Assembly: GCA_049999805.1 (NCBI GenBank)
Contig: JBNGIO010004367.1
Location: 1 to 33,736 of the forward strand
Origin: Folioceros fuciformis
Lineage: Eukaryota; Anthocerotophyta; Anthocerotopsida; Anthocerotales
Direction of reading: 5' to 3'
Length of the DNA stretch: 33,736 bases
A program made the translations under genes and the position numbers. This document shows positions 13,963-24,832 of the stretch, in pieces. Every line of letters begins with the position of its first letter. Position 1 is the first letter of the stretch. The notes beneath the pieces were generated by a model. It made no database searches and was not told where the DNA came from. It saw only the letters and a program-made list of their open reading frames with translations.

Positions 13963-14724
13963 GGGACGTGCTAAGGATTTGCAGTGGGGTCCAGGAGGTC
14001 AACTGGCTGCAATGTGGGGAGGAGTGTTCATGATGCCTGGGTATCGGCGATTCGCGATAAACATCCATTGCGACTTGCCAAATGCCGTCCAAGTGCACTG
14101 AATCGTCATGCACCATGGCCTCTGTAGTTTGTCCTCTTTCTGCTAGCTACCTGCCCTCTGGCACGCTCACGTCTTACTAGGTAGCTGAATTCGCAAGGAA
14201 TGCCTAGATTTGATAACTCCGTCCACTGCGTGCTTGGAACACTCCTCGGACGCTGACGGGACCTTTTAAGGGTTTTGCAAAGTACAGGGTATCAGGGTTT
14301 ACGGAAGCTGCTTCCTTGGCATTCTCAACTCGAGCTTCGTTATCACCGCCGCGATCCCGTGGGTCGTTTTACATTCGTCTGTTCCCTGGTTCACAGCCCT
14401 TTCCCCACAAACCGTGCTCACCCACCTGAACTTGGTGCACCATCTCGACGTCAAAACGGGGTGCTCAGCGTTCACGTTAGTGAGTCCAGGCGAAATCGTT
14501 ACGCGGCTGCTGAAGGCGTGCGAAGTGTTGCTCTCCAACAAAATGAGGTGGTGGCCGTGGAGACCACACCGCGAATGCGTTGATGTCGGTTCCTGTCTGG
14601 GCACAAGAGTCACGGCAAAGTAGTCATGGACGACTGGGTGGACTCTTCCATACTATTATGTGTCCAAGCTTTGTGACATCTGTTTTCACATGCTTGACAA
14701 CCAGGCGTATTGTGTTCTACGGAG
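13963..14724. other. Intergenic: UCH 3' end and phytocyanin-RLK 2 upstream region
   Basis: About 760 bases holding the 3' region of the UCH gene and the promoter/leader of the receptor kinase downstream. The overlapping short open frames on both strands around 14275-14620 have no recognisable domains. Confidence 0.5.
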
Positions 14725-17372
14725 ATGGTGATTTCATCGTGGACAAAATGCATCCTGCTTCTTTTCAATGTTACCGTTTTCGCTGCTACCCTTTTTTCCT
14801 CCAATGCGCAAGGCAGCAGCGTCGTGCACGCTGTTGGAGGCCACCTTGGATGGACGGTGCTTGCTGGCAGAGGCTTCTACCAGAACTGGGTTGACAGCAG
14901 GAGCATCTTCGTAGGTGACATCCTCTGTAAGTAGCTTAAGAGTTCAAAGCTTGAGTGCTACTGGAAACTGCCTCTCGCTCAACCATTTAGCCTATACACA
15001 TCCCAGGCCCAGGCCTGATCAGGCCCAGGCCGGGATATGTTGAGAATTGTGCAGGGAACAGGGCTAACCCGAGGTGCCAATTCCATGCCGCAGATTTCGG
15101 GTATGACCGTACTCGCCACAGTGTTCTGCAAGTTGAAGAACAGGATTACAACTCCTGTACTATCTCAGAGCCACTCCTGTTGATGTGGTCCGGCCACGAC
15201 GGAGTCCGCCTGTTGGATTCTGCACAATACTTCTTTGTCAGTGGCACTCCCGGGGACTGTGAGGCTGGCCTCAAATTCTTCATTCGTCCGTTGCTAAGGA
15301 GGAGGCAGCAGGGCCGGGATCGGTCCTCCAGCAGAGGTAAGGACCACCTCGAGGGATTGTTCCGACACAATCATGTGACAGCATTCAGCTGCTGGCATGC
15401 GCTAATCCTCCAAAATCTGGGGTGCTGCAGGCTTAGCCTCGCTTCGAATTGAAGCCAGGATAGGCATGAGGGCCCAACCTGCCACGCCTCCTCTGCACTC
15501 CATGAATCCTCCAACTGGTCCGATGCAATCTCCAAAGCTTGGTAAACATGTACTAGACGTGCAAACCTAGAGACATTAGCATCCAAGTTCAAGCTTGTGC
15601 ATGACTTGGCATATCCATGGTTGATGTGCGATTTTAGGGGCTGTACCGTATGTCGACGGGGTCGCCTTAATGGTGGTCGGAGGACGTGAGTGCTCGCAGA
15701 ACTCCTCACTCTTAATCCAGCGATCGATGCAGGTACCAAAAGAAAGCGAGAATCTGACTTAATTTGCTGGTGGACGGTGTGATTGCAGTAATTATAGTGG
15801 TAGGGATTGCCGTTGTTGCGTTAATCCTAAACGCCCGAACACACAACATCGTCACAAAGTTGAAAGCTTCCAGTGCGGAGACCTCAGCGAACACCGGCTC
15901 CCCGGACGATCGTCTTGAACGCCACTACAAGCTCACTTCCTGCCGGTTGTACACTCTGAAGGAGCTGGAGGCTGCAACAGACAATTTTTGTGAGGCCTTG
16001 CTGCTGGGCCAAGGAGGGCACGGGACTGTGTACAAGGGAAGGCTGGAGGGCCAGGATGTGGCAGTGAAGAAGAGCATTTGCACCGTGGTGCACCCTGATA
16101 CCGTGCGCGGGAAGCCGGAAGGTGTGAGTAGTCAAATGCACGCGCATCCCCCGCGGCCAGCTCCCAGTCCCGATACTCTCGACGACTTGGCCCACAGTCA
16201 ATGCTTGAACGAGATCACTCTCCTCTCCAAGGTCCATCACCGCAACCTGGTGCGTCTGCTGGGATACTGCCTTGCTGGAGCAGACTCTCTCTTGGTGTAC
16301 GAGTTTGTCCCCAACGGCACACTGAAGGACCATCTCCATGAATCACGACATAGACCCGGGATTCCCAGTGTGAAGGCAAGTGAATTCCTTTTGCCTCTCC
16401 CGAATTACGGATGGCCATTTTGACTCCTTGGTTTGGGCCACCAGAGGTGTGCATGAACTCGGGTGGTGTCGGGTGGGATACATGTGCAGAGGGTGTGGCT
16501 AGACTGGGAGAAGCGGCTGCAAATCGCAACCGAGACAGCAGAGGCCCTGCACTATCTCCACTTTTCGGTGGCCCCTCCCGTGTACCACCGGGACGTGAAG
16601 TCCTCCAACATTCTCCTGGACTCGGACATGAGCGTGAAGCTGTCTGATTTTGGACTCTCCAAGTTGGGACAGCAGGAGGGCGGGGGAGGCCGTGTGTCAC
16701 CGTTCGGGGCCAAGGGCACGCCAGGCTACATCGACCCCGAGTACTCCAGCGGGAGGAAAGAGGTAAGGCTCCCATTCAGCTCTTGTCGCAGGTGCTTGGA
16801 TGAATCTACGCACCGGAGACTGAGAGCGTACGCGCCTGGGCATTGCAAATGGCCTGGCAGGCTACAGATAAAAGCGACGTGTATAGCTTCGGCGTCGTAC
16901 TCCTGGAGCTCATAACGGGCAAGAAGCCGGTGGACAACGCGCACGCTCCGGCCTTCTACGACCCGAATCTGGCCTCTCGCTCGATCCCCTTCATCGAAAA
17001 TGAGCACACCAACAAGATCATCGACCCGGACCTTGGAGCCGTGAATGACGTTCAAATGATGGCGTCCATCAAGAGGACGGCGAGGGTCGCGCTTGCCTGC
17101 TTGGCTGCCAGGGGCCTCAACAGGTGAAGTCGTTTGCTGCGATGAGTCCAGTCTGTCTGTGGAATCCAAGGTGTGGAATCCGTTGCGGATCTAGAGGTTT
17201 AAAACTCAAAGTGGACTGTTGCAGGCCTTCCATGGACGAAGTGCTGGAAGAGCTGCGGGGCATCAAGAGTTGCAACCGTCCACCTCTCCAACGCTTCCAG
17301 CTCCTCGGGAGTCAAGTTGAGGACGGTGATCGCCACCCTTCTCCCTTGAGCACGATGCATCGAAATGCCTAG
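14725..17372 (+). CDS. Phytocyanin-domain receptor-like kinase 2
   Basis: Six exons: 14725-14926, 15094-15336, 15789-16379, 16503-16762, 16861-17123 and 17225-17372; 568 residues. The start is the ATG opening a signal peptide (MVISSWTKCILLLF..., to about residue 29). Phytocyanin domain about 30-135: AVGGHLGW, FYQNWVDS, FVGDIL, then YFGYDRTRHSVLQV and YFFVSGTPGDCEAG. One His ligand remains; the Cys, second His and Met/Gln ligands are replaced by S, D and L. A TM segment VIIVVGIAVVALILN begins at the third exon. The kinase has GQGGHGTVYKG, VAVKK, NEITLL, HRDVKSSN, DFGLSKL, GTPGYIDPEY and NRPSM, so it is predicted active. A 25-residue Pro-rich insert lies between the ATP-binding Lys and helix C. 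An alternative exon 3/4 junction (GC donor after 16375, acceptor before 16490) is also in frame and gives 571 residues. Confidence 0.85.
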
Positions 17373-18355
17373 CAAAATACAGGAGCTGGCATGTATCATG
17401 CAACTGCCTCTTTCATTTCTCATGTTCTTGAATCGTTGCTATCCCCGCCACAGTCATCACTTCCCACTTCTTCCAGAATAAATCATCAAAGCAGTCCACT
17501 CACCTTGTCTAGGAAACGTCTGTATGCTCGACCGGCTACAGTGCCCGCCCCTGGTCATTGAATCATTGAGCTCCCCACCACTTTCATCATTTGCTACTTG
17601 TTCCACCTAAGGTCCTTGATTCAGTGATCGCCCCAAAAGATAAGGGGGAAGGGGCCCATGGGATCACCTCCTACCAAGGAGGTCGGAGAGGACTCCAGAC
17701 CTCCTCCTGTAAGAAGGATACACATAGGTGAGAAGGAAACCCTAGAGAAGGTATGTGCATCTACCAGGGGTGCCTCGGCAGAGGAACGGGGCCTCTACAG
17801 ACGAACGAAGAACGAGGTCCTACGGTAGGACGAGAGCAGAAAGCGGTAGGAGCCCGAACGGATGTGGCATTACCCATAGACATGAGCGAGAAGAGCACAT
17901 AAAAGGCGGAGGAGATGGAAGCAAAAGTAAGTCGTACTGCCGCCTTCGTGTTCCCGAGGTGAACCAGGGAAAGGTTGCTCTTCGAATAGTTACCATGTTG
18001 CAGCGCACGGCCATTGAGGTTCGAGATTTGGTCACAGGAGCTTGTAAGAGTGGCGAGAAAAGCTGAGGAGGGGGAAGCCCAATTGAGGTACGCACACCAG
18101 GAGATCGAGGGGGTGGAGGAGCGGAGGTAAAGGAAGCCTTTGAAGACCACCAAAGAAGGACGAATTTTAGTTGAAGAGAAGTCAAGGAGCGGGCCGTGGT
18201 CACCACCAGGTGCTTGCATAGGAAGCAAGTGCCTCCACGAAATTGGAAGCAGTAGAGGCTTGCTAGAGTGAATACAGGAGGAGGAAACGTGGCAGCTTTG
18301 GCCAGTAGACAGGCTAAACGCTTGATGTAAAGTGGGTGGTGAATAAAATGTTGAC
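17373..18355. other. Intergenic, purine-rich on the plus strand
   Basis: About 980 bases between the convergent phytocyanin-RLK 2 and NME7 genes. From about 17640 to 18300 the plus strand is markedly purine-rich (GGAGG, GAAG runs), which keeps long frames open on the minus strand (17761-18384, 17820-18359). Their translations are Ser/Pro/Leu-rich with no domain. AATAAA at 18342 is on the strand opposite to NME7. No transposon ends were established. Confidence 0.45.
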
Positions 18356-20616
18356 TCAATACTGCTTCTTGAATATAAACTCACATTCCGAGACTCCGTC
18401 TTCAGGTAAGTCTGTGCAATGAACGCCGTTTTTCACCTGAGCAAGCAAGCAGAGTGAATACGAAGCTAGCAGTGAATTCCAACCCTCCGGACAGTGAAAC
18501 CTGTACCTTGTTAGATCCAAAATGTGCTCGGAGGGTGTTGGGCCTTAAAGCCTGGGCCAATTGGGAATCTAGAGGCCCGCAAAATTCACGAAAGATTTCC
18601 ACTGGGCATACTGTCCCATCCACTTTATCAGTTATCTCTAGAGCAAAAGACGGGCCGTATGCTAGCTCGTGTGTCATAGCCTGGATCAAGACAGCGTTGC
18701 TCAAGTCACATGAAGAAATTTGCCTGCAAAAGATTCGGGCAGGAGCAGGACTTGCTGCATAGGTAGCATTCTGAGGGAGTAGAAATGTGTACGTAGTAGT
18801 CTGGAAGAACTCCTTGGTAAAGGGTATAAAACTTTGCAGTGTTTTGCCGGTTAAGGTTCACTAGTTCCATAGCGGTGATGTTGAACTTCTTCAAAATGGC
18901 ATCGATGATGATCCCCGACACACCTGGAAGAAGAACAGACCCATGATCCACAACGATGGGCGATTGAAGTCACACGCTCAATCGACAAGTAGTTACGTGG
19001 CGTAAGCCTACCATCAAGCACTGCGTGAGGTTTAATAATACACAGTGAACAGTTTTTGAGCCTTGCGCAAAACCCAAATTTTCTGCACTTGAAGAAGAAC
19101 TTAACTTCCTGCATGTGTTCTTGCCTTTAAGTTCGCGTTCAATGGTATTAAATCCCTTGTATTAACAACAAATGAGATCTTTTACATTCTAGAAGGCCAC
19201 AGCATATACCTCTCTGCCGGCTGCATAGGTATCTGCCCCATGGACAGCATTCCTCGTGCTATTTGTACCGAACAGGGCCCGCAAAGAGGCAGGAGCCTTT
19301 AGCTTTGCAATGTCCGAGCTACTTGGGCCTGTAGAATTGACAGCCTCGCGAATGACACAATTCGAAATCTTGGTAAAGACAGATCAGTCTGAAGAGGTGG
19401 CAGCAAGTCTCACCAATGAGCACTTTCCACCTTTGGACTGCATCCTCAGCAACTAACTCCATGGCAACACAAGGACCACTGGCCATCAAAGCTGTAAGTT
19501 CCCTGCCGTAGACAAGCACAATCCCCGTGTCAGGCTGGAGATGACACTCTCACACTCATGCTGACGTAGATACGCTACACTTTGGCTTCTACAAAATCAC
19601 CAACAGGAACCTTACGCAAAATAAGGCTTCTTCCTGTGCGATTTGTAGAACTCCCCTGCATCCTGCTGAGTGATTTGGCACATTCGCAACTGCTTTATGA
19701 GGAAACCGTTCTTGTAAACTGCGTCAATGATCTTTCCTATGTGATGGTAGGCATCGGGTTTTATCAGAGCTAAGGTTCTGAATTCACCCGCCAAACGAAT
19801 TTAGTACAAACACCCAATAGAGTGATCTAAAGAACGGACTCAGACCCTCTCCGAGCAAATCACTGGGCCAAAAAGTTGTTAGATGCAATAAAACCAGCAT
19901 CTGTAAAGCAGCCTACATCTCACTGTAAGTACGCCAAGCAGTTTACAGATGTGTCTAAATGACGTACGTTTCTTGTTGTGCTGCCAAATGCTTCCGAGTG
20001 AATTCATCGCCATATTCTTCCAGTACCATAGTCCTTGTGTAAACTAGAACTGTACCACCAAGATATAAATGCTCTTGATTTATGGAGGGGTAGGCAACCC
20101 TCTTGAGAAAGACTTTCTGGTTTTTTATATCATACTGCATAATGGCATAGCATCAATTATTGCTGATAGATTATCTTCTACAAAGCCCTACAGGGACAAT
20201 GAGCTGGAAGAGAAAGCATACGAGCTCAATAGATTTGTCGACAGTGTGATAGAAAAATTGGTACTTCCAATGTATTTCCGTCATAGGATCAATCCAGCGA
20301 ACAATGAAGGCATACCGAGCACCTTCGTCTGAAGGTAACTTGAATAAATTTGACTATCAATATAAGAGACACAATCTGTCAGTGATTCTGTTGGTACTGA
20401 AACATTACAAAATCAAACGTCTGCAGCCACAATGTCAAAAATATGGAGCAAAAGTAATACTTTCCAGTCCTACAAACATAGCCAACAGCAGATGGAAAAT
20501 CGAACCATTGTTTCCTAGGCACTGCTGGTGTATTCCACTCAATCACAAGATAGAGCTGCCTAGTCCACATCCATTTGTAAGCAAGATCGTACGTCACAGA
20601 GCCCACCGCCAGTCAT
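18356..20616 (-). CDS. NME7: NME7-like nucleoside diphosphate kinase (DM10 + two NDK domains)
   Basis: NME7-family proteins associate with the gamma-tubulin ring complex, centrosome and axoneme. Exons on the minus strand: 20616-20607 (tentative first exon, MTG), 20328-20222, 20134-19968, 19777-19616, 19502-19414, 19328-19210, 19108-19012, 18923-18793, 18680-18507 and 18436-18356; 378 residues, matching the family length. DM10 domain about 5-93: FIVRWIDP, YQFFYHTVDKSIEL, YDIKNQKVFLKR. NDK domain A from about 95: TLALIKPDAYHHIGKII, GPCVAMEL, SLRALFGT and His208 in NAVHGAD. NDK domain B from about 236: CIIKPHAV, FREFCGPLD, TLRAHFGSNK and His358 in NGVHCTDLPEDG. The first exon is a guess from phase (donor G|GTGGGC); all other exons are strongly supported by homology. 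Confidence 0.92.
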
Positions 20617-21486
20617 TATCCGCAAACGACTACGATTTCAAAAGACAGTCTGCACAAAGAATGCAATCGCCTCAAATGATAGAAACAAGCCTAGAGACAA
20701 GTTCAAGCCGGGTCCGCACAACCCACCCACATGACGATATCAGGAATGCCATTCAAACCATCTGACTTGCAGCTTGACCAAGGATATTAGCTCCATAACG
20801 CCTGAAGTAACAAGTTTCAGATCATGAAACCCCCCTCTTAGATCAGACCTGAACCATACACAGCCAGCGGCATCCTTACAAATCACCAGAATGTTTTCTC
20901 CTAGCAAACAGTGGCAACAGACTGCCAACCAGAGCCACATACTGTTAGAAGAAGACAGACTCTGAAAAACTTCAGGTCTGCTGCCATCATTATAGCACAG
21001 TTATGACTCGAATCCCTTCTACGTCCGAAAACACCAGAAGGCGCTCCTAAGGACTGTGCAGGTATACGAACTCACGCACCACTACCTCTCAGTCATCGTT
21101 CCACATACCAATGAAAAGGGCTGTTAATCAAGAAGAAAAGATGTGGGTAGCTACGTGATGAAATATAGAGACACCATGCGGATCAGAAAAACTATCTGGC
21201 GTCACAGCCAAAAGTGTCTGCAGGGACCGACGCAGCATCTGATATCCGAGTTACGGCCCATTTATGTGAGGCAAAGTCTAGGCCACTTAATAAATCTATA
21301 CCAGCAGCCCACGCCTTTTCTTGACCTCTTTCCCGAACTTGCAGGCAAAATGTAGAAGAGCTTGCGACGGCTAGAAATTGCCAAAGCTTAGGCAGAAGCC
21401 AGGGCACTCTTCCTGACCAAGCCCGATTTCAGTTAGCACGGGTCCCTGCAGCATTCTTTCCGCTCAGACCTTTTACTAATCCACCA

Positions 21487-22027
21487 TCATCTCTTCATGG
21501 GTCTCATCCAATGTCCAACCACAAACCAGAAAGCACAAAAAGCCAACTCCAGGACATAGCATGATGCTGAATGCGCGGCTTGAGGTCCTGTTTCCTCCCA
21601 AGATATCTTCCAGGTAGATGCCCCGCCACTTGATCCATGCCAATATTCGACATACGCGACCCAGGACCTGCGGCCTACAGATGGCACCCCCTCAAGAGCA
21701 TCATCACAGCTCCTGCTGCCCATCAAACAGGCGTAACGCAGGCCGTGTCTCACATCCAGCCCCTGTGAACATGTACACCGTCCGACTCCGACGAGATGAG
21801 AAGCCCTTACCTATGCTCAGCGGGAGCGGCAAGACCACGGATCTCAGAGACCAAGCCCTAAGCTCAGGCCAGTCTTCCATTTCCTTCTCCATCTTGCCCC
21901 TGTCGATAGCGAAAGCACCTACTCCTATCCGACTTTGTCTAGAAGGATCTGTGCCGATATTAGCTGGGAGAAGTGCCACACTCACCGCAGTGCTACCGAG
22001 CTCACCGGCTGAACAAACGGGTCCATT
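21487..22027 (-). CDS. Possible small spliced gene of unknown function
   Basis: A minus-strand ATG at 22027 begins MDPFVQPVSSVALR and ends at a strong GTGAGT donor (phase 2). A compatible exon follows an AG acceptor at about 21915 and reads GKMEKEMEDWPELRAW..., ending before GTAAGG. A third segment from about 21764 stays open to the stop at 21487. The pieces join in frame and the gene would be head-to-head with SRP9. I recognise no family, and the last exon has intron-like composition, so it could be chance or only the first two exons may be real. Confidence 0.22.
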
Positions 22028-22115
22028 GGGGACAAACCCTTAGTTTCCATCGCTAGCGTAGTTCTAGATAAAGCGAGACCGTTACTGCAACCTCCAGAGC
22101 CGGACGACGCTTCCT

Positions 22116-22131
22116 GTTAGGGTTAGGGTTT
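22116..22131. promoter_or_regulatory. Telo-box (TTAGGG repeat) upstream of SRP9
   Basis: GTTAGGGTTAGGGTTT lies about 107 bases before the SRP9 start codon. Its reverse complement contains AAACCCTAA, the plant telo-box common in promoters of translation-related genes. A functional role here is inferred. Confidence 0.5.
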
Positions 22132-22237
22132 ATCATTTTTTTTCTCATAACCCTCGTCTCCTCAACTACCTTCATCTGGCAGTGTTGAGTCAACGGATAC
22201 AGCTTGCCGCAGGTCCTGCGAAATTCAGAGGCATGCC

Positions 22238-22938
22238 ATGGTGTACCTAGATTCATGGGACGACTTCGAGGAGCGCGCCATCTTGTTGTTCCGTGCCGAT
22301 CCTAACACTGTATCCTACGCTGCTTCCAATTCATGTAGGAAAAGGGAATTCGTGCCAAGCAGGCGAACCTGTCGTGTTGCATGTGTGGTCTGGTTAGGTC
22401 TCCGCTCATAAACCAGGATGTGGTTGAGATCTTAACAAGAAATCAGACTCGGTACGTAATGAAGTATCGTCATTGCGATGGGAAGCTCGTGCTGAAGGTC
22501 ACTGATGATCGGGTGGTATGGCACCTTGAGTTGCACTTCTCTAGTCGTTTTTGCTATCAGCTGGTAGTTGGGATTAGGGTTGAGCTGTGACGAGGGGCTG
22601 TCGTCCCTCTCTGTCGTAGTTTCAATGGTCATTCACGAAGTGAAGTTGTGGTTTGCAGTGTCTGAAGTTCAAGACAGATCAGGCTCAAGATGTCAGGAAA
22701 ATGGAAAGGCTCAACAACATTTTCTTCACTATGATGGCACGTGGGCCTGATGGTAATTATGATTCCTCCTTCAACAACCGAATACCTACTGTATGCCCAG
22801 CTGATGGTGTACCTGCCACGAAAACTACAGTAGATCGGCTGATATGGTCTGCATGTTTCAGCTGTTGTGCCGGAGGAAGTACCAAAGGAGCAAATACAAC
22901 AGCAAGCCTCGAAGAAAGGCCGCGGCAGACGTCAATGA
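22238..22938 (+). CDS. SRP9: Signal recognition particle 9 kDa subunit
   Basis: SRP9 pairs with SRP14 on the Alu domain of SRP RNA and causes elongation arrest during co-translational targeting to the ER. Four exons, 22238-22309, 22447-22515, 22659-22752 and 22862-22938, encode 103 residues, the usual plant length. The protein starts MVYLDSWDDFEERAILLFRA and continues with TRYVMKYRHCDGKLVLKVTD, then CLKFKTDQAQDVRKMERLNN and a basic KKGRGRRQ tail. For exon 2 the donor at GTG|GTATGG was chosen over the one three bases earlier because it keeps the family spacing before CLKFKTDQ. Confidence 0.96.
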
Positions 22939-23756
22939 TTTGCGCGGGATCGCACTGCAACAGTGCAGCCATTTTGGTCTGGCTTGCGACCACCTACAGC
23001 TCTACCTCACCCATGCACGGTCGAAGTCCCTCCGCCCGGAGACTGACAGCGGTGTGGTACTCCCAGCCCAGGCAGTGAGGAGCCCAGCTGATGGCCCTCA
23101 AGGCTTTCTTCTTGCCAAGGCACCCCACATTGGTAACGTGAGTGAATGAAGCTGTGGAGAAGCGGCGCAAGCTGGTCAGCTAAGCTAGGTAGATGTTGTT
23201 TTAATGAAACTTACAACCCAGGATGGAAGTCCACTCTGAGAACAAGTGCATCGGGAACTAGACGGATCCCACAGTGTCAAGATCCATTTTTGCTGCTAAT
23301 CTTCCACATTTTTGCTGCTTCGGGTTCCACAAGTCAGCGTGGAGCTCGCAGGTCGACAGTTATTAGTCCAGCAGTCTGAGAGCGCAGAATTACTCTGAAT
23401 CTTTGTGTGAAAGTCATTTCCTCTCACCCAGTCCTCCCCAGAGTTACAGAGTGTGCAAGTCATATGCATCGCATTATCCCTTGGGGACGCTACACGTAGA
23501 TGTACTGAGCTACATCCTCCATGCAAGGGGGTCCTGGCTTCTGCTGCCTCTGTCTCCTGCTGCTGTGTGGATATAACCCTTGTTGGAGGCGAATTCACTT
23601 CTTAGGTCGCTCGCTCTTCGCAGCTCAGCACAAGTGATAGTAAAAGGTATGCATGGATTCTACCTATGTACTGGCAGGCTAGTGTAGGGTAAAATGTTGT
23701 CCGATTACCATCTTAGGTCGACGCAAGGCCCTTACCAACACCTTGCCCAATGGGTG

Positions 23757-24126
23757 GGAGATTCGCACGGATGGGCTGCCGGCCGTGGAGTGTCGCAGGG
23801 GTCAGGAGAGATGTGTTGCCGGCCGCGGACTGTGGAAGGGGGGTTCGCAGGGATAGGTTGCCGGCCGCGGACTGTGGGAGGGNNNNNNNNNNNNNNNNNN
23901 NNNNNNNNNNNNNNNNNNNNNNNNNNNNNNNNNNNNNNNNNNNNNNNNNNNNNNNNNNNNNNNNNNNNNNNNNNNNNNNNNNAAGGGGGGTTCGCAGGGA
24001 TAGGTTGCCGGCCGCGGACTGTGGGAGGGGGGTTCGCAGGGATAGGTTGCCGGCCGCGGACTGTGGGGGGTCCGCAGGATTGGTTGCCGGCCGCGGACTG
24101 TGGGGGGTCCGCAGGATTGGTTGCCG
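23757..24126. repeat. GC-rich minisatellite, 42-bp unit with 37-bp variants
   Basis: Head-to-tail copies of a unit containing GGTTGCCGGCCGCGGACTGT followed by a G-rich run and TTCGCAGGGATA. The full unit is 42 bp. The last two copies are shortened to 37 bp (GGGGGGTCCGCAGGATT), and the first copy near 23757 is degenerate. The array is broken by the gap at 23883-23982, so the true copy number is unknown. Confidence 0.9.
23883..23982. other. Assembly gap, exactly 100 N
   Basis: Run of exactly 100 ambiguous bases inside the minisatellite. The round length suggests a placeholder for a gap of unknown size. Confidence 0.97.
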
Positions 24127-24832
24127 ATGGAGGCTAGCATCTCGCGGGCTTTGCAGAAATGTCCTTGGGTCGGAGGAAAGTGCCTCGGTTGGATCCCCGA
24201 AACATCGCTTCAATCCCTCGGGACCACTATGTTACGATTCCGGATCACACCGAGACACTACCAGAGCTGGGACTGGAAGCCCGAAGAGGTGCGTGCTTTT
24301 GATGCTGGGGTCTCTTCGTTCGAGAGGATAAGACAGTCATCTCAGCTGTAATCGGAGGGGTGATTTTCAGTCGTGCTCTCATCTCCCTTGCCTTCGTCAG
24401 TCATAAATACGGACTATCCCCCGGATGCTCATCCCCAGGGTGCTTCACAAACGGCTCGTTGGTGGTCAAGATGTCCGGAGGAGCTGACACGATTCTGTGC
24501 CATTGCAAGCTTGCACGTGTGTCGTCAGTGTTCAGAAGGGAGCTTGGAGGAGCCCCGTCCTCCACAATCCATAAAGGGTAGATAGGTGCTGTATACATCA
24601 GAATCTTCGAAATTCTGGTCAGCAATGCATGCAGAGTGTGCAGACTCCGCAACTGTAAATAGCCCCACAAGCCTCGTCATGACAACAACAGTCCCGCTCT
24701 CACTCAGTTGGGAGGGCTTTGAGATCCTGCAAAAAAAAAGGATCTCGTCGCGAAAGAGTCGTGTTCTTGAAACTACACCAAGCGTTGGCTTCCTGCCCGG
24801 CTCAAGATGAAAGATCCCCCTGGTAACAACCG

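Larger units (their letters stand above)
20617..22237. other. Upstream region of NME7 and SRP9; one doubtful minus-strand gene
   Basis: About 1.6 kb between the divergent NME7 and SRP9 genes. Nothing is recognised from 20617 to about 21480. A weak multi-exon minus-strand candidate at 21487-22027 is listed separately. The end contains the SRP9 promoter with a telo-box. Confidence 0.4.
22939..24832. other. Intergenic with minisatellite and assembly gap
   Basis: Downstream of SRP9 to the 3' end of phytocyanin-RLK 3. Apart from the minisatellite block at 23757-24126 no feature was recognised. Open frames crossing the minisatellite result from its 42-bp (multiple of three) unit. Confidence 0.5.

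Noticed and set aside
17640-18355. Possible solo LTR of a copia-like element
   Set aside because: The TATA-like ATAAAAGG and AATAAA suggested an LTR, but no TG/CA ends, target-site duplication or second copy could be found, and the AATAAA end abuts the NME7 3' exon.
20304-20765. 153-codon plus-strand frame
   Set aside because: Overlaps NME7 exon 2 and its upstream intron on the opposite strand; no family resemblance.
23694-24331. Frames of 147-193 codons crossing the N gap on both strands
   Set aside because: They arise because the minisatellite unit is 42 bp, a multiple of three; the repeat peptide has no domain.
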